Source: Halococcus saccharolyticus DSM 5350
Lineage (GTDB): Archaea > Halobacteriota > Halobacteria > Halobacteriales > Halococcaceae
Assembly: GCF_000336915.1 (NCBI RefSeq)
Contig: NZ_AOMD01000002.1
Span: 69,413-133,412, forward strand
DNA: 64,000 nt
Reading direction: 5' to 3'
Positions 1 to 9,437 of this stretch are shown here, piece after piece. The translations under genes were made by a program, and so were the position numbers. How positions within the stretch are numbered: position 1 is the stretch's first letter; every line of letters starts with the position of its first letter. Under the pieces are notes generated by a model. It was not told the DNA's origin and did no database searches. It saw nothing but the letters and a program-made list of their open reading frames with translations.

Positions 1-474
1 GCGGTCGGCGCGGGCGTCGCGGTCGCGGTCGCCGCCGTTCCTGCGTGGGTCGGACGGTCGTGGCAGCGCACGATCCCGTGGCCGCTACTTGCGCTCACCG
101 TACTTCCGTTCGCGCTGAGCGCCTTCGAGTTGACGTTCGTGGCCGATCTCGTCCGGGGAGTCGCGGTCGCCACGCTCGCGCTGCTCGTGGTTGTTTGCCT
201 TCAGTTGACCACGACGGTGCGGATGACGCCAGGCTTCGCGATCTGGTTCGCGGTGATCGCGACCCTCGGCATCGCCGGGATCTGGGCCTTCGGCTCGTGG
301 GTCTCGGCGGAGTACCTCGGGACGGCCTTCTTCGAGACGAACACGGAGCTCATGCTCTTTTTCCTCACGACGTTCGTCGCCGGGTTGGTTGCGGCCGGCG
401 TGTTCGTGTGGTACTTCCGACGGCGGCTGCGTGAGAACGCTCGGACACGGTCGACTACCGGGGGTGTGGCGTGA
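1..474 (+). CDS. C-terminal part of a multi-pass membrane protein (cut by window edge)
   Basis: The frame is open from the first base, so only the last 157 residues are seen. They contain about four or five hydrophobic segments rich in Val, Ala and Leu, and a basic cytoplasmic tail (FRRRLRENARTRS). No catalytic or transport motif is visible and I do not recognise the family. The stop overlaps the GTG start of the next gene by four bases, so the two are probably co-transcribed and translationally coupled. The N-terminus lies left of the window. Confidence 0.7.
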   Translation, partial: AVGAGVAVAVAAVPAWVGRSWQRTIPWPLLALTVLPFALSAFELTFVADLVRGVAVATLALLVVVCLQLTTTVRMTPGFAIWFAVIATLGIAGIWAFGSWVSAEYLGTAFFETNTELMLFFLTTFVAGLVAAGVFVWYFRRRLRENARTRSTTGGVA

Positions 475-1136
475 ACATCCGTCGTCGGCTCGGGATCTCG
501 CCCGCACGCCAGGCCCAACTGGTGCGAGTGATGCAGCTGATCCTGGCGGCGACCGTCGCGCTCGCCGTGCTCTACGGCGAGGTCGGAATTATCACGAACG
601 CCGGGATCGCGCTCTTGGTCACGTTCCTCCCGGCGCTGCTCGAACGTCGGTACACGCTCACGATGGATGTCGGGATCGTGCTCTGGATCACGACAGCGAT
701 GTTTCTGCACGCAATCGGCACGGTCCCGCTGCCGTTTTTCGACTTCTCCAGCGCGTACAGCTCGCTCTGGTGGTACGATCACGTCACCCACGCGCTGTCG
801 TCCTCGCTGGTCGCCGGGGTAGCCTACGCGACGACGAGGGCGCTCGAAGAACACACCGAATACATCTCCATGCCGCCGGCGTTCACGTTCGTCTATCTCC
901 TCCTCTTCATCGTCGCGTTCGGCGTGGTCTGGGAACTGCTGGAGTTCCTGATCGCCGAGTCCGCAGCCGCCTTCGGCACCGCGCAGGTCCTCACCCAGTA
1001 CGGGTTGGAGGACACCGTACTCGATCTGTTCTATGACGTGCTCGGCGGCGTCCTCGTCGCGATCTTCGCGACGGCCCATCTCACGGATATCTCCGATCAG
1101 ATCGCCGCACGGCTCGACGCGCGCCAGGCACGATAG
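471..1136 (+). CDS. DUF2238/YjdF-like integral membrane protein
   Basis: The protein has 221 residues and about six membrane segments. A mid-protein block, WWYDHVTHALSSSLVAG, followed by WELLEF and a late D-x-x-x-D stretch (LDLFYDVLGG), resembles the YjdF/DUF2238 family of small archaeal and bacterial membrane proteins, where a conserved Asp-His pair lies in the membrane. The function of that family is not established. GTG at 471 is chosen because it overlaps the stop of the upstream membrane gene (GTGA). Family assignment is from motif memory; I could not run a profile search. Confidence 0.65.
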   Translation: MNIRRRLGISPARQAQLVRVMQLILAATVALAVLYGEVGIITNAGIALLVTFLPALLERRYTLTMDVGIVLWITTAMFLHAIGTVPLPFFDFSSAYSSLWWYDHVTHALSSSLVAGVAYATTRALEEHTEYISMPPAFTFVYLLLFIVAFGVVWELLEFLIAESAAAFGTAQVLTQYGLEDTVLDLFYDVLGGVLVAIFATAHLTDISDQIAARLDARQAR

Positions 1137-1326
1137 GACGACGGCATATTCGTGGGATATGCAATGACAGAGTTCGTACTCGGAACGGGCGACGCGCATT
1201 TTCTGCCCTCGCGCGACTGGGTACTGAGAGGGGCAGGTCGCCACCTACCGTTGGTCTTGATGGGTCCCGACTGCGGTCCGGTGGTAGCCCAAAGAACCGT
1301 GAACGACGAACGCGACACTATCGCGC

Positions 1327-2019
1327 ATGACTCTCGTCCTCGTCATCGCCGCCGTCGTCGCGGGTGGCTCGCTCACCGCAGGAGCCGCCCTCGGACTGGT
1401 CTGGACGCCACCCAAGCGCGTCCTGGCGATCGTGCTCGCGTTCGCCAGCGGGGCGTTCATCACTGCGCTCGCGACGGACCTGTTCGTCGAGTCCGTGGAG
1501 ACCGCGGGGTTCGTCCTCCCAGCGGCGAGCCTACTGGCTGGCGCGATCACCTACGTCGTCGCCATCCTGCTCGTCGAGCGCTCGGGCCGCGGTGGGGAGG
1601 GAACCACGCTGTTTCTCGGCTCGCTGTTCGACGGCGTTCCCGAGAGCGTCGCCCTCGGGATCACGTTCGTCGGCGACGCCGGCACGCTCCCGCTGTTCGC
1701 GGCCATCGTGATCAACAACGTTCCCGAGGGGATCGGCGGGGCCTCGGACATGCACTCGGGTGGCTTCTCGACCACCGCGATCCTCGTTCTTTGGACCGCA
1801 ACCGGGATCGTACTCTCGCTCACCGTCGTCGCCGGCAGCGTCCTCCTCCGCGGAGCGTCGCCGGCAGCGCTCGCGGTGATCCGGTCGTTCGCCGGCGGTG
1901 CCGTCCTCGCCACGCTCGCCGATGCCACGATGCCCGAGGCGTTCGACGAGGGCGGCCCAGCAGTCGCGATCGCTACCGCGGTCGGATTCCTCCTGACGTT
2001 CGCCCTGGCGCTGGTGTAG
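1327..2019 (+). CDS. ZIP-family metal cation transporter
   Basis: This 230-residue protein has about seven or eight membrane segments. It carries the two ZIP metal-site helices: DGVPESVALGI near residue 103 and INNVPEGIGGAS near 129, the paired x-P-E-(S/G) helices that coordinate Zn2+ or Fe2+ in this family. It should import or redistribute divalent metals across the cytoplasmic membrane. The His usually found in the first helix (HxxPEG in ZupT) is replaced here by Asp-Gly, as in some archaeal ZIP members, so the metal preference is uncertain. The gene stands alone. The 190 bases before it (1137-1326) show no gene. Confidence 0.85.
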   Translation: MTLVLVIAAVVAGGSLTAGAALGLVWTPPKRVLAIVLAFASGAFITALATDLFVESVETAGFVLPAASLLAGAITYVVAILLVERSGRGGEGTTLFLGSLFDGVPESVALGITFVGDAGTLPLFAAIVINNVPEGIGGASDMHSGGFSTTAILVLWTATGIVLSLTVVAGSVLLRGASPAALAVIRSFAGGAVLATLADATMPEAFDEGGPAVAIATAVGFLLTFALALV

Positions 2020-2060
2020 ACGCCGCTACGGCGCGCCACCGCGGGAGCGCCGTCCCGTCC

Positions 2061-3695
2061 TCACCGTGGCCGTACTGCAGGGAGAAGACTCGCCGTGACG
2101 AGGGTGAGGAGGACGAAAACCACGATGAGCAACAGCACGCCCTGTTGAGCGGTCTCCATCGCCATCTGGACGACGTCGAGGAGTTGCCCGCGCGTCGCTG
2201 GTGGAAGCTGGTTGACGAACGCCTCCTGCTGGGCCTGAGTCGTCGTATCGAGCTGGTCCTCAAGGGTGACGATCAGTTGTCGCCGCTCGGCACCCGAGAT
2301 CGGTGATCGCGCCACGAACTGTGTCACACCATCGACGACGTTCCCGTAGAACCCGGCGAGCAGAAAGGATCCGGCGACGGCGGTCCCGAACGCGTACCCG
2401 AGCTGGCTCAGCGAGTTGATGACGCCCGACGCCACCGAGGCCTCCGACGACGGGACCGCCGACATGGTGAGGTCGACGAGCTGGCCCGTGAACAGTCCCA
2501 ATCCGATTCCGATCACTGCCATCGGCAGCACCATTTCGAGAAGCGTCAGATCGAGGTCAGTCAGCGCGACGAGGAGCAGCAATCCAGCGGCCATCAACAC
2601 GAGCCCGCCCTGGACGATGTGCTTCGGTGCGACGTACGCGCGCCACCCCGTCGAGATCGTCGCCACGAGCAGCGTCGCGACCGAGAACGGGAGGAGCGCG
2701 AGCCCGGTCTGAAACGCCGAGTAGCCGAGCGCCGACTGGAGAAAGACCGGCATCGAGAACATGAACCCCGAGAGGAACAGCGACTCGGCGGCGAACGTGG
2801 CGATCCCGGCGGCGAACGTCCGATTCCGGAGCACGTCCGTCGGGATCAACAGCGAACGACCGGCGCGTGCCTGGCGAGTCTCCCACTGGACGAACAGCAC
2901 GAGCAACGCCACCCCGAGCGCGATCGACCAGATCGCGGGCGAGAATCCCAACGGTTCGATCCGTACTCCACTCACGACGAACGGGCGCAACGGGCGCACC
3001 CAGCCGTACCGACCGGCGAGCAGAGTCCCACCGACGATCGTGACCACACCGAGGATCGACAGCACTGTGCCGCCGACGTCGATCGCCACGCGCCGATCGA
3101 CCGGCTGGGAGTCGAGGTAGCGTGTCAGCGCGAGCACTACGAGCACGATGCCGAACTCGCCGAACATCCCCCATCGCCACGTGGCGAACGTCGTGAGAAC
3201 CCCGCCGATCATCGGTCCGATGGCGATACCGACCGCCGTCACGCCGCCGATCGCCCCGAAGGCTTTGGTCCGGGCACTGCCCGCGTAGTTTTCGACGATG
3301 ATGGAGTAGGTGATCGGGAGGAGGAGTGCTGCGGCGATTCCCTCAATGATCGACCAGCCGACGAAGAGCGTGAGCATGTTCGGGCTGGCCCCCGCGAGCA
3401 GCGTCCCGACGCTGTAGATCACGAGCGTGATCACGAGCAGTCGTTTCGTATCGACGACCGATCTGAGCGCCCCGCCCGGGATGATGAGAGCGGCCATCAC
3501 CATCGAGTACACCGCGATCGCGCCGTGCATCGCACTCACCGTGGTGTTCAGGTCCTGTACGATCGACGGGACGGCGACGTTCATCATCGACATATCGAGG
3601 ACGCCGAGGAACAGCGCCGTGCCGGCGACGACCGCCGGAGCCCAAAATTCGAACCCGGAGCCGGACTCCGATTTCGTCGAGCCGGTTTCGATCAT
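2061..3695 (-). CDS. MFS multidrug exporter, DHA2 (14-TM, EmrB/QacA-like)
   Basis: The protein has 544 residues, the length of 14-helix drug:proton antiporters. The first helix has the DHA2 signature LDMSMMNVAVPSIV (motif D1) and a degenerate motif A (GGALRSVVDTKRLL). Helix 5 has the antiporter motif C form GIAIGPMIGGVL. It should export amphipathic drugs or dyes in exchange for protons; the substrate is not predictable. The start is supported by a TATA-like box about 26 bases upstream on the same strand, giving a leaderless message. Its 3' end faces the ZIP gene across 41 bases. Confidence 0.9.
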   Translation of the reverse strand: MIETGSTKSESGSGFEFWAPAVVAGTALFLGVLDMSMMNVAVPSIVQDLNTTVSAMHGAIAVYSMVMAALIIPGGALRSVVDTKRLLVITLVIYSVGTLLAGASPNMLTLFVGWSIIEGIAAALLLPITYSIIVENYAGSARTKAFGAIGGVTAVGIAIGPMIGGVLTTFATWRWGMFGEFGIVLVVLALTRYLDSQPVDRRVAIDVGGTVLSILGVVTIVGGTLLAGRYGWVRPLRPFVVSGVRIEPLGFSPAIWSIALGVALLVLFVQWETRQARAGRSLLIPTDVLRNRTFAAGIATFAAESLFLSGFMFSMPVFLQSALGYSAFQTGLALLPFSVATLLVATISTGWRAYVAPKHIVQGGLVLMAAGLLLLVALTDLDLTLLEMVLPMAVIGIGLGLFTGQLVDLTMSAVPSSEASVASGVINSLSQLGYAFGTAVAGSFLLAGFYGNVVDGVTQFVARSPISGAERRQLIVTLEDQLDTTTQAQQEAFVNQLPPATRGQLLDVVQMAMETAQQGVLLLIVVFVLLTLVTASLLPAVRPR

Positions 3696-3716
3696 CTATC
3701 GACAATATTTGGCGAA

Positions 3717-3725
3717 TGATAAAAA
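3717..3725 (-). promoter_or_regulatory. TATA-like box for the MFS gene
   Basis: On the minus strand the sequence reads TTTTTATCA, centred about 26 bases upstream of the ATG at 3695. That spacing fits a leaderless haloarchaeal promoter. Function is inferred from position and base composition only. Confidence 0.5.
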
Positions 3726-3877
3726 TCCGCGTGTCATTTCACGTCCTTCACAGCACGGGGCGTCTCGATACCGGATTCATCCGGACGAGGACGAACGAAG
3801 CGACTGACGACAGTAATGTCGACCGCACAGAGGTTCTCGAAAACAGTCGCGCTGTCGGCACATTGAGCGGTGCTCAC

Positions 3878-4141
3878 CTACGATCGCCGGTCGTTCCGGT
3901 ACACCGGCCGCAGATCCGTCGCGTCCGTGTTGTACCCGAGCCACACGCTGAGCACCACCGCCGCAGCCACGAGATACAGCGGGAACAGCAGCACCAACGA
4001 GTACCCCGCCAACAGCAGCGCGATCGTCCCCGTCCAGTAGAGCACGCCGATCGCGGCGAGCCCGACCAGCGCTGCGGCTATGATGCCCGTTCTGAAGGCG
4101 TGCTCGGCGGCTGGTCCTGGGGAGTGTTTCGACGCGACCAT
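3878..4141 (-). CDS. Small two-helix membrane protein with HSPGPA N-terminus
   Basis: This 87-residue protein has a short N-terminus (KHSPGPAAEHAFRTG), two hydrophobic segments and a conserved-looking end SVWLGYNTDATD. A paralogue with the same plan (HSPGPAAAEAF, then SVWLGYDKDAVD) is encoded at 13238-13480. The TATA-like GTTTATA at 4168-4174 lies about 30 bases before the ATG, supporting this start and a leaderless message. Function unknown; both ends of the pattern are conserved, so this is a real family and not a chance ORF. Confidence 0.75.
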   Translation of the reverse strand: MVASKHSPGPAAEHAFRTGIIAAALVGLAAIGVLYWTGTIALLLAGYSLVLLFPLYLVAAAVVLSVWLGYNTDATDLRPVYRNDRRS

Positions 4142-4260
4142 CTACGTACTGCTACGCCGCCGAGCGGTATAAACAGTCGCTGATCGCCCGTCGTCATTGA
4201 CATGGCTTCACGAGCGATATTGCCTGTTAACCGCGTCTTTGCCGGCGTTTTCGGCGAACT

Positions 4261-5151
4261 TCAGGGAAGGTCGATCTCGACGCCGTGTTGCTGGCTCGCT
4301 GCCTTCACCGTGTTGTACAAGAGCATTGCGCGGGTCATCGGGCCAACGCCACCCGGGACGGGCGTGATCGCTCCCGCGACCTCTCGCGCGCTCTCGAAGT
4401 CGACGTCGCCGACGAGTTCAGAATCGCCTTCGTCCGTCTCCACGCGGTTGACACCGACGTCAATCACGGTCGCACCCTGCTTCAACATCGAGCCATCGAC
4501 GAGCTCCGGCACGCCCACAGCGGCGACGACGATGTCGGCGTTGCCGACTTTCGCGGCGAGGTCCTCAGTCCGGGAGTGGCAGACGGTCGTGGTGGCGTTC
4601 CCGAAGGGCGCTTTCTGGATCAGGAGGTTCGCCATCGGCTTGCCGACGATGTCGGAGCGACCGACTACCACGGCGTCGGCCCCCTCGGTTTCGACGTCGT
4701 AGGCTTCGAGGAGCTTCTGGATGCCGTGAGGCGTGCAGGGTTTGAATCGGGCGTCACCGGCGACCAGCCGGCCGACGTTCTCGGGGTGGAACCCGTCGAC
4801 GTCCTTCGCGGGGCGGGTTCGACGGAGGACCTCACGGTCGTCGACGTGGTCGGGCACCGGCATCTGGACGAGGATGCCGTCGATCGCGTCGTCCGCGTTC
4901 AGCTCGTCGACGGTATCGTACAGCTCCGCGGCCGGCGCGTCGGGATCGATCTCGATGTCGTGGGCTTCGATCCCGACCTCCTCGCAGTCTTGCTGTTTCA
5001 TCGAGACGTACGTCTCGCTCGCGTCGTCGTCGCTCATCAGGACTGTCGCGAGGCCCGGCGTGACACCAGCCTCGTCGAGGGTGTCCACGCACTCGGCGAC
5101 ACCGTCCCGGATGTCGCTCGCGACCGCCTCGCCGTCGATGATCTCGGTCAT
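4261..5151 (-). CDS. folD: Bifunctional methylene-tetrahydrofolate dehydrogenase/cyclohydrolase FolD
   Basis: FolD interconverts 5,10-methylene-, methenyl- and 10-formyl-tetrahydrofolate with NADP. The 296 residues match the family length. Visible motifs are YVSMKQQDCEEVGIEA (substrate region with the catalytic Lys), DGILVQMPVPDH, KDVDGFHPENVGRL, the nucleotide-binding VVVGRSDIVGKP, and the C-terminal TPVPGGVGPMTRAML. Haloarchaea use folate, so the enzyme fits. It is divergent from the dimethylglycine-oxidase-type gene at 5409, whose GcvT domain would produce methylene-tetrahydrofolate, so the two may act in one pathway. Confidence 0.95.
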   Translation of the reverse strand: MTEIIDGEAVASDIRDGVAECVDTLDEAGVTPGLATVLMSDDDASETYVSMKQQDCEEVGIEAHDIEIDPDAPAAELYDTVDELNADDAIDGILVQMPVPDHVDDREVLRRTRPAKDVDGFHPENVGRLVAGDARFKPCTPHGIQKLLEAYDVETEGADAVVVGRSDIVGKPMANLLIQKAPFGNATTTVCHSRTEDLAAKVGNADIVVAAVGVPELVDGSMLKQGATVIDVGVNRVETDEGDSELVGDVDFESAREVAGAITPVPGGVGPMTRAMLLYNTVKAASQQHGVEIDLP

Positions 5152-5378
5152 GGATCGAGGTCGACGGGTCGCAGCAAAAGGGTTCGGGATCGGTAGTTGC
5201 GCCCACTAAGTGCGACCGTCGTCTCGAATCGAGATTCCGACCGATCCACGTGACGCTCCGTCGGCGAAATGTCTCTGTGGCTGGATGATCAAAACCCACG
5301 GACGGAACACGAATTCGACGACCGGTCTCGCGATCACGGCTTCGGCAGTATAAACGGGTGTGGTAGTCCACCCCGTCG

Positions 5379-5385
5379 TTTAATC
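5379..5385 (+). promoter_or_regulatory. TATA-like box upstream of the dimethylglycine oxidase-type gene
   Basis: TTTAATC is centred about 27 bases before the ATG at 5409, the position expected for a leaderless promoter. A second AT-rich element (GTATAAAC at 5348-5355) could be an alternative further upstream. Confidence 0.4.
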
Positions 5386-5408
5386 CGGCGGGAACGGCGA
5401 ATAGCACT

Positions 5409-7916
5409 ATGAGCACAGAGGATACATTGCCGGAGAGCGCCGGGACCGTCGTCGTGGGTGCGGGCTGTGTCGGCTGTTCGGCGGCGTACCATCTCGCCGA
5501 ACGGGGTCGCGAGGACGTCGTCGTTCTCGATCGCGGACCGCTGTTCGAGACCGGCGGCTCGACCTCGCACGCACCTGGTCTCGTCTTCCAGACCGCTGGC
5601 GGGAAGCTGATGACCCACATGGCGGCGTACACCCGCGACCTCTACACCGATCTCGACAGCTACCGGATGTCGGGTGGGATCGAGGTCGCGTACACCGAAG
5701 ACCGATGGGAGTTCCTGAAACGAAAGCGCGAGTGGGGCCAGTCCTACGGCCTCGAAGGCGGCGACCTCCTCTCTCCTGAAGGAGTCGCCGAGCACGTCCC
5801 GCAGATCGACGAATCCGTGATCCACGGTGGGTACTACCTCCCGACCGATGGAAAGGCCCACGCGGTCGACGCCTCGGCGGCGATGGCCGAACGCGCGCGC
5901 GAACTCGCCGGCCACGAGTTCCACGGCAACACCACCGTCACCGACATCGAAACGGCCGACGGCGCGGTACAAGCAGTCGTCACTGATCAGGGGCGGATCG
6001 AGTGTGACGACCTCCTCGTCGCGACCAACATCTGGGGACCGCTCTTTGGGGAGATGGTCGACACCGACGTGCCGCTAGTGCCGTGTTCGCATCAGTATCT
6101 CGTGAGCGATCCGATCGACGACCTCGCCGGCGCGCAGGAGGAGATCGAACAGCCGATCCTCCGTCACCAGGATTATTCACTCTACTTCCGCCAGCACGGC
6201 GACTCCTACGGCGTGGGGTCGTACAACCACGAGCCGCTGCTCGTCGATCCGGAGGACATCTACGGCTCCGAGAAACTCGACGACCTCGGACTGGAGTACC
6301 CCTCGCTCCGCGAGTTCGCCGCCACCCACTTCTACGAGAATACCCACCCCGACCACGACGAGAGCGCGTACGACGCCGCTCGCGAACTCGTCCCGGCCTT
6401 CGACGAGGATTCATGGGAGACCGAGATGAACGGGATGTTCTGTTTCACGCCCGACGGGATGCCGATTCTCGGCCCCGACGAGGACACCGACGGCCTCTGG
6501 TGGTCGCTCGCGATCTGGGTCACTCAGTCGGGCGGTGCCGGCGACATCGTCGCCGCCTGGATGGAAGACGGAACCCCGCGACTCGACGGCGAGCGCGTGA
6601 ACGCCGATCCCGCCCACGTCAGTCGGTTCCAGTCCCACGCCGGCAGCCGGGAGTACACCTACGGCCGCGGAGCCCAGCAGTACCAGGAGGTCTACCAGCT
6701 CATCCACCCGCGCGAGCAGCCGAAGGACCAGCGCGCGCTCCGGCGGAGCCCCTTTTACGATCGTCAGGCGGACCTCGGCGCGGAGTTCTACGACACCGAC
6801 GGCTGGGAGGTCCCTCAGTGGTACGAGGCGAACGAATCCCTCCTCTCGGAGTACGACGTTCCCGACCGTCCCGACTGGCTCGCGCGCAACTGGTCGAAGG
6901 CCCAAGGTGTCGAACACCAGGCCGTCCGCGATCGGGTCGCGATGTTCGACATGACCACGTTCACCGGGATCGAGGTCGAAGGCGAGGGAACCCAGGAATT
7001 CCTCCAGGGGCTGCTGACGAACGACATGGACTGCTCGGTAGGACGGATGCGCTACGCCACGATGCTGAATGAGGACGGCGGTATTCTCGCGGATCTGACC
7101 GTCGCGCGGCTCGGGGATGAACGCTACCTGCTGACGACCGGCGGTGGCAACTCCGCGACGCTGCACTCCCGATGGATCAGAGAGCATGCGCCCGACTCGG
7201 TGTCGATCACCGTCCACGATTCGAGCCGGTCGGGGATCGGCGTATTCGGCCCGGAATCCCGAAATCTGCTCGGACCGCTGGTCGAGGCCGACCTCTCGAA
7301 CGACGCCTTCCCCTTCTACTCTGTCGAAGAGACCTACCTTGGGAGCCTGCCGGTGACGATGCTCCGGCTTTCCTACGCCGGCGAACTCGGTTGGGAGCTC
7401 TACACGCCCACCGAGTACGGCGCGCAGCTCTGGGACACGATCTGGGAGGCAGGCCAAGACTACGGCGTCGTCCCGATGGGATGGGAGGCGCTCGACTCCA
7501 CGAGCCTGGAGAAGGGCTACCGGCTGTGGGGGACCGACGTCACGCCGGAATACAACCCCTACGAGGCGGGGATCGGGTTCGCGGTCGACCTCGACACCGA
7601 GTTCGTGGGAAAGGACGCGATCGTGACGGCCCGCGAGGACGGCATCGACGAGAAGCTCGTTCCGATCACGTTCGACGAACCTGGGACGGTCGTCGACGCT
7701 GGCCATCCAGTGTTCGACGGCGACGACGTGATCGGCTACGGCTGCCGCGCTGACTACGGCTACACGATCGACGCCGGGATCGTCTACGCGTACCTCCCCG
7801 CGGCCTACGCCGAGCCGGGGACCGACGTGACTATCAGCTACGAGGGGAAACGTCACGCAGCAACCGTGCGCGAGGAACCGCTGTTCGATCCCGACATGGA
7901 CCGAATGCTCCGTTGA
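5409..7916 (+). CDS. FAD-dependent dimethylglycine/sarcosine oxidase-type protein with GcvT domain
   Basis: The 835-residue protein has an N-terminal FAD-binding fold (VVVGAGCVGCSAAYHLAERG, residues about 14-33) typical of DAO-family amine oxidases. A bridging domain follows, then a C-terminal folate-binding GcvT domain (from about residue 480, with YAGELGWELYTP and YGFAVDLDTEF-like blocks). This architecture belongs to dimethylglycine dehydrogenase/oxidase and sarcosine dehydrogenase, which demethylate the amine and pass the C1 unit to tetrahydrofolate. The substrate is not decided by sequence. It is one base from the dehydratase gene at 7918, so they share an operon, and folD lies divergently upstream. 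Confidence 0.88.
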   Translation: MSTEDTLPESAGTVVVGAGCVGCSAAYHLAERGREDVVVLDRGPLFETGGSTSHAPGLVFQTAGGKLMTHMAAYTRDLYTDLDSYRMSGGIEVAYTEDRWEFLKRKREWGQSYGLEGGDLLSPEGVAEHVPQIDESVIHGGYYLPTDGKAHAVDASAAMAERARELAGHEFHGNTTVTDIETADGAVQAVVTDQGRIECDDLLVATNIWGPLFGEMVDTDVPLVPCSHQYLVSDPIDDLAGAQEEIEQPILRHQDYSLYFRQHGDSYGVGSYNHEPLLVDPEDIYGSEKLDDLGLEYPSLREFAATHFYENTHPDHDESAYDAARELVPAFDEDSWETEMNGMFCFTPDGMPILGPDEDTDGLWWSLAIWVTQSGGAGDIVAAWMEDGTPRLDGERVNADPAHVSRFQSHAGSREYTYGRGAQQYQEVYQLIHPREQPKDQRALRRSPFYDRQADLGAEFYDTDGWEVPQWYEANESLLSEYDVPDRPDWLARNWSKAQGVEHQAVRDRVAMFDMTTFTGIEVEGEGTQEFLQGLLTNDMDCSVGRMRYATMLNEDGGILADLTVARLGDERYLLTTGGGNSATLHSRWIREHAPDSVSITVHDSSRSGIGVFGPESRNLLGPLVEADLSNDAFPFYSVEETYLGSLPVTMLRLSYAGELGWELYTPTEYGAQLWDTIWEAGQDYGVVPMGWEALDSTSLEKGYRLWGTDVTPEYNPYEAGIGFAVDLDTEFVGKDAIVTAREDGIDEKLVPITFDEPGTVVDAGHPVFDGDDVIGYGCRADYGYTIDAGIVYAYLPAAYAEPGTDVTISYEGKRHAATVREEPLFDPDMDRMLR

Positions 7917-7917
7917 C

Positions 7918-9156
7918 ATGAGTCAAAACGCCGACCCTACCGTCACGTTCGCCGAGATCGAAGCGGCTCGCGATCGGCTCGACGACGAATCGGTCGTGAA
8001 ACCGACGCCGGTCGAGCGGAGCACCTCGCTCGACGCCGTCACTGACGGCGAGATCCATCTCAAGATGGAACACCTCCAGTGGACGGGGTCGTTCAAACCT
8101 CGCGGCGCGTACAACAAGATCGCACAGCTCGTCGCCGAAGGTGGGACGGAGCGTGTCGTCGCCGCGAGCGCCGGCAACCACGCCCAGGGCGTGGCACTCG
8201 CCGCGACGAAACTCGGCATGGATTCGACGATCGTGATGCCGAAGGCCGCCCCGCAGGCAAAGGTTGACGCGACCCGCGAGTACGGCGCGGCGGTCGAACT
8301 CGTCGGCCAGGACTTCCAAGCGGCGATGAATCACGCCGAGGGTCTCGTTGCGGACGACGAAACGGCGTTCGTCCACGCGTACGACGATCCCGCGATCGTC
8401 GCTGGCCAGGGCACCCTCGGTGTCGAGATGGTCGAGGATTGCTCCGACGTCGATACTGTGGTGGTTCCCATCGGCGGCGGCGGACTCATCTCGGGAATCG
8501 CGACGGCGTACAGCGAACTCTCGCCCGAAACGCGCGTCGTGGGCGTCCAGGCGGAGGGAGCCGCGACCGTCCCGAACAGCCTCGATAAGGGGATTCCGCA
8601 GACCCTCGACTCCGTCGACACCATCGCCGACGGGATCGCCACCGGCGGGATCGCCGAGTTGACGCTCTCGCTCATCGAGGAACACGTCGACGAGATCGTC
8701 ACCGTCACCGACGGGGAAATCGCGCGGGCGATCCTGCTCCTCCTGGAGCGGGCGAAACAGGTCGTCGAAGGTGCGGGTGCAGCGTCGGTCGCTGCCGTCC
8801 TCAGCGACGATCTCGATGTCGAGGGCGAGCGCGTCCTCGCGCTGTTGTGTGGCGGGAACCTCGATATGACGATGCTCCAGACGGTCCTCGTCCACGCGCT
8901 CACCGATCGCGAACAGCTGCTCCGACTGCGCGTGCGGATCGACGACCAGCCGGGAAAGATGCGCGAGGTGTCCGGGGTGATCGCCGACCACGACGCCAAC
9001 ATTCAAACTGTCCGCCACGACCGCTCGGCCCCCGAACTCGACGTCGGTGAGGCCTACCTCGTCTTCGAGGTCGAAACCAGCGGCGCGAGCCATGCTCGCA
9101 CCATCATCCGGACGATCCGCGACCACGGGTACGAGGTCAGACACGTCAATGCCTGA
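7918..9156 (+). CDS. ilvA: Threonine (serine) ammonia-lyase with C-terminal ACT domain
   Basis: This PLP enzyme deaminates threonine to 2-oxobutyrate (and usually serine to pyruvate). The 412 residues contain the Schiff-base lysine in TGSFKPRGAYNK (Lys60), the ASAGNHAQGVA substrate loop, the phosphate-binding PIGGGGLISG loop near 183-192 and a C-terminal ACT regulatory domain from about 335 (LRVRIDDQPGKMREVSGV). The length and single ACT domain resemble the short, catabolic type more than the two-ACT biosynthetic type. It directly follows the dimethylglycine oxidase-type gene, which suggests removal of serine formed from glycine in addition to, or instead of, isoleucine synthesis. Confidence 0.9.
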   Translation: MSQNADPTVTFAEIEAARDRLDDESVVKPTPVERSTSLDAVTDGEIHLKMEHLQWTGSFKPRGAYNKIAQLVAEGGTERVVAASAGNHAQGVALAATKLGMDSTIVMPKAAPQAKVDATREYGAAVELVGQDFQAAMNHAEGLVADDETAFVHAYDDPAIVAGQGTLGVEMVEDCSDVDTVVVPIGGGGLISGIATAYSELSPETRVVGVQAEGAATVPNSLDKGIPQTLDSVDTIADGIATGGIAELTLSLIEEHVDEIVTVTDGEIARAILLLLERAKQVVEGAGAASVAAVLSDDLDVEGERVLALLCGGNLDMTMLQTVLVHALTDREQLLRLRVRIDDQPGKMREVSGVIADHDANIQTVRHDRSAPELDVGEAYLVFEVETSGASHARTIIRTIRDHGYEVRHVNA

Positions 9157-9429
9157 GCCAGGCCAGCTTCAGCGTGCACGATCCACGTGCGAGAGCGACC
9201 TATCGGTTAAAAACATCCCCATAGTTCATTGCGAAGCCTTAAGACAGTCTCTGTGATAGGTTGACATGGACTTTCGTGGTATGATGGCTCACGGCGTGGT
9301 CGACGGTGTGAACGTAGGCGGGCACGAAAGTAGCTGACTCGACCACGCCCAACAAACGTACCAATACATCGATACCAATCATGAGTGAACTGCACGAGAT
9401 AGGCGACGCGTTCAGCGAGGTACGGCATC
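9157..9429 (+). other. Intergenic leader region before the first BCCT gene
   Basis: These 273 bases hold the promoter for the transporter and two very short frames: one of 23 codons starting at 9266 (MDFRGMMAHGVVDG) and one of 18 codons at 9381. No structured RNA or known element was recognised. Confidence 0.4.
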
Positions 9430-9437
9430 ATGAGTAA
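9381..9437 (+). CDS. Possible 18-residue leader peptide overlapping the BCCT start
   Basis: The frame MSELHEIGDAFSEVRHHE ends in TAA within the ATGAGTAA that starts the BCCT gene, giving an 8-base overlap of the type used for translational coupling in haloarchaea. The length is too short for homology. It may be a coupling minicistron, a tiny transporter-associated peptide, or chance. Its acidic composition and exact overlap are the only support. Confidence 0.3.
   Translation: MSELHEIGDAFSEVRHHE

Noticed and set aside
201-1244. 347-codon minus-strand open frame
   Set aside because: It is antisense to the two membrane protein genes, rich in Arg/Asp/Glu repeats typical of GC-driven shadow frames, and has no recognisable domain.
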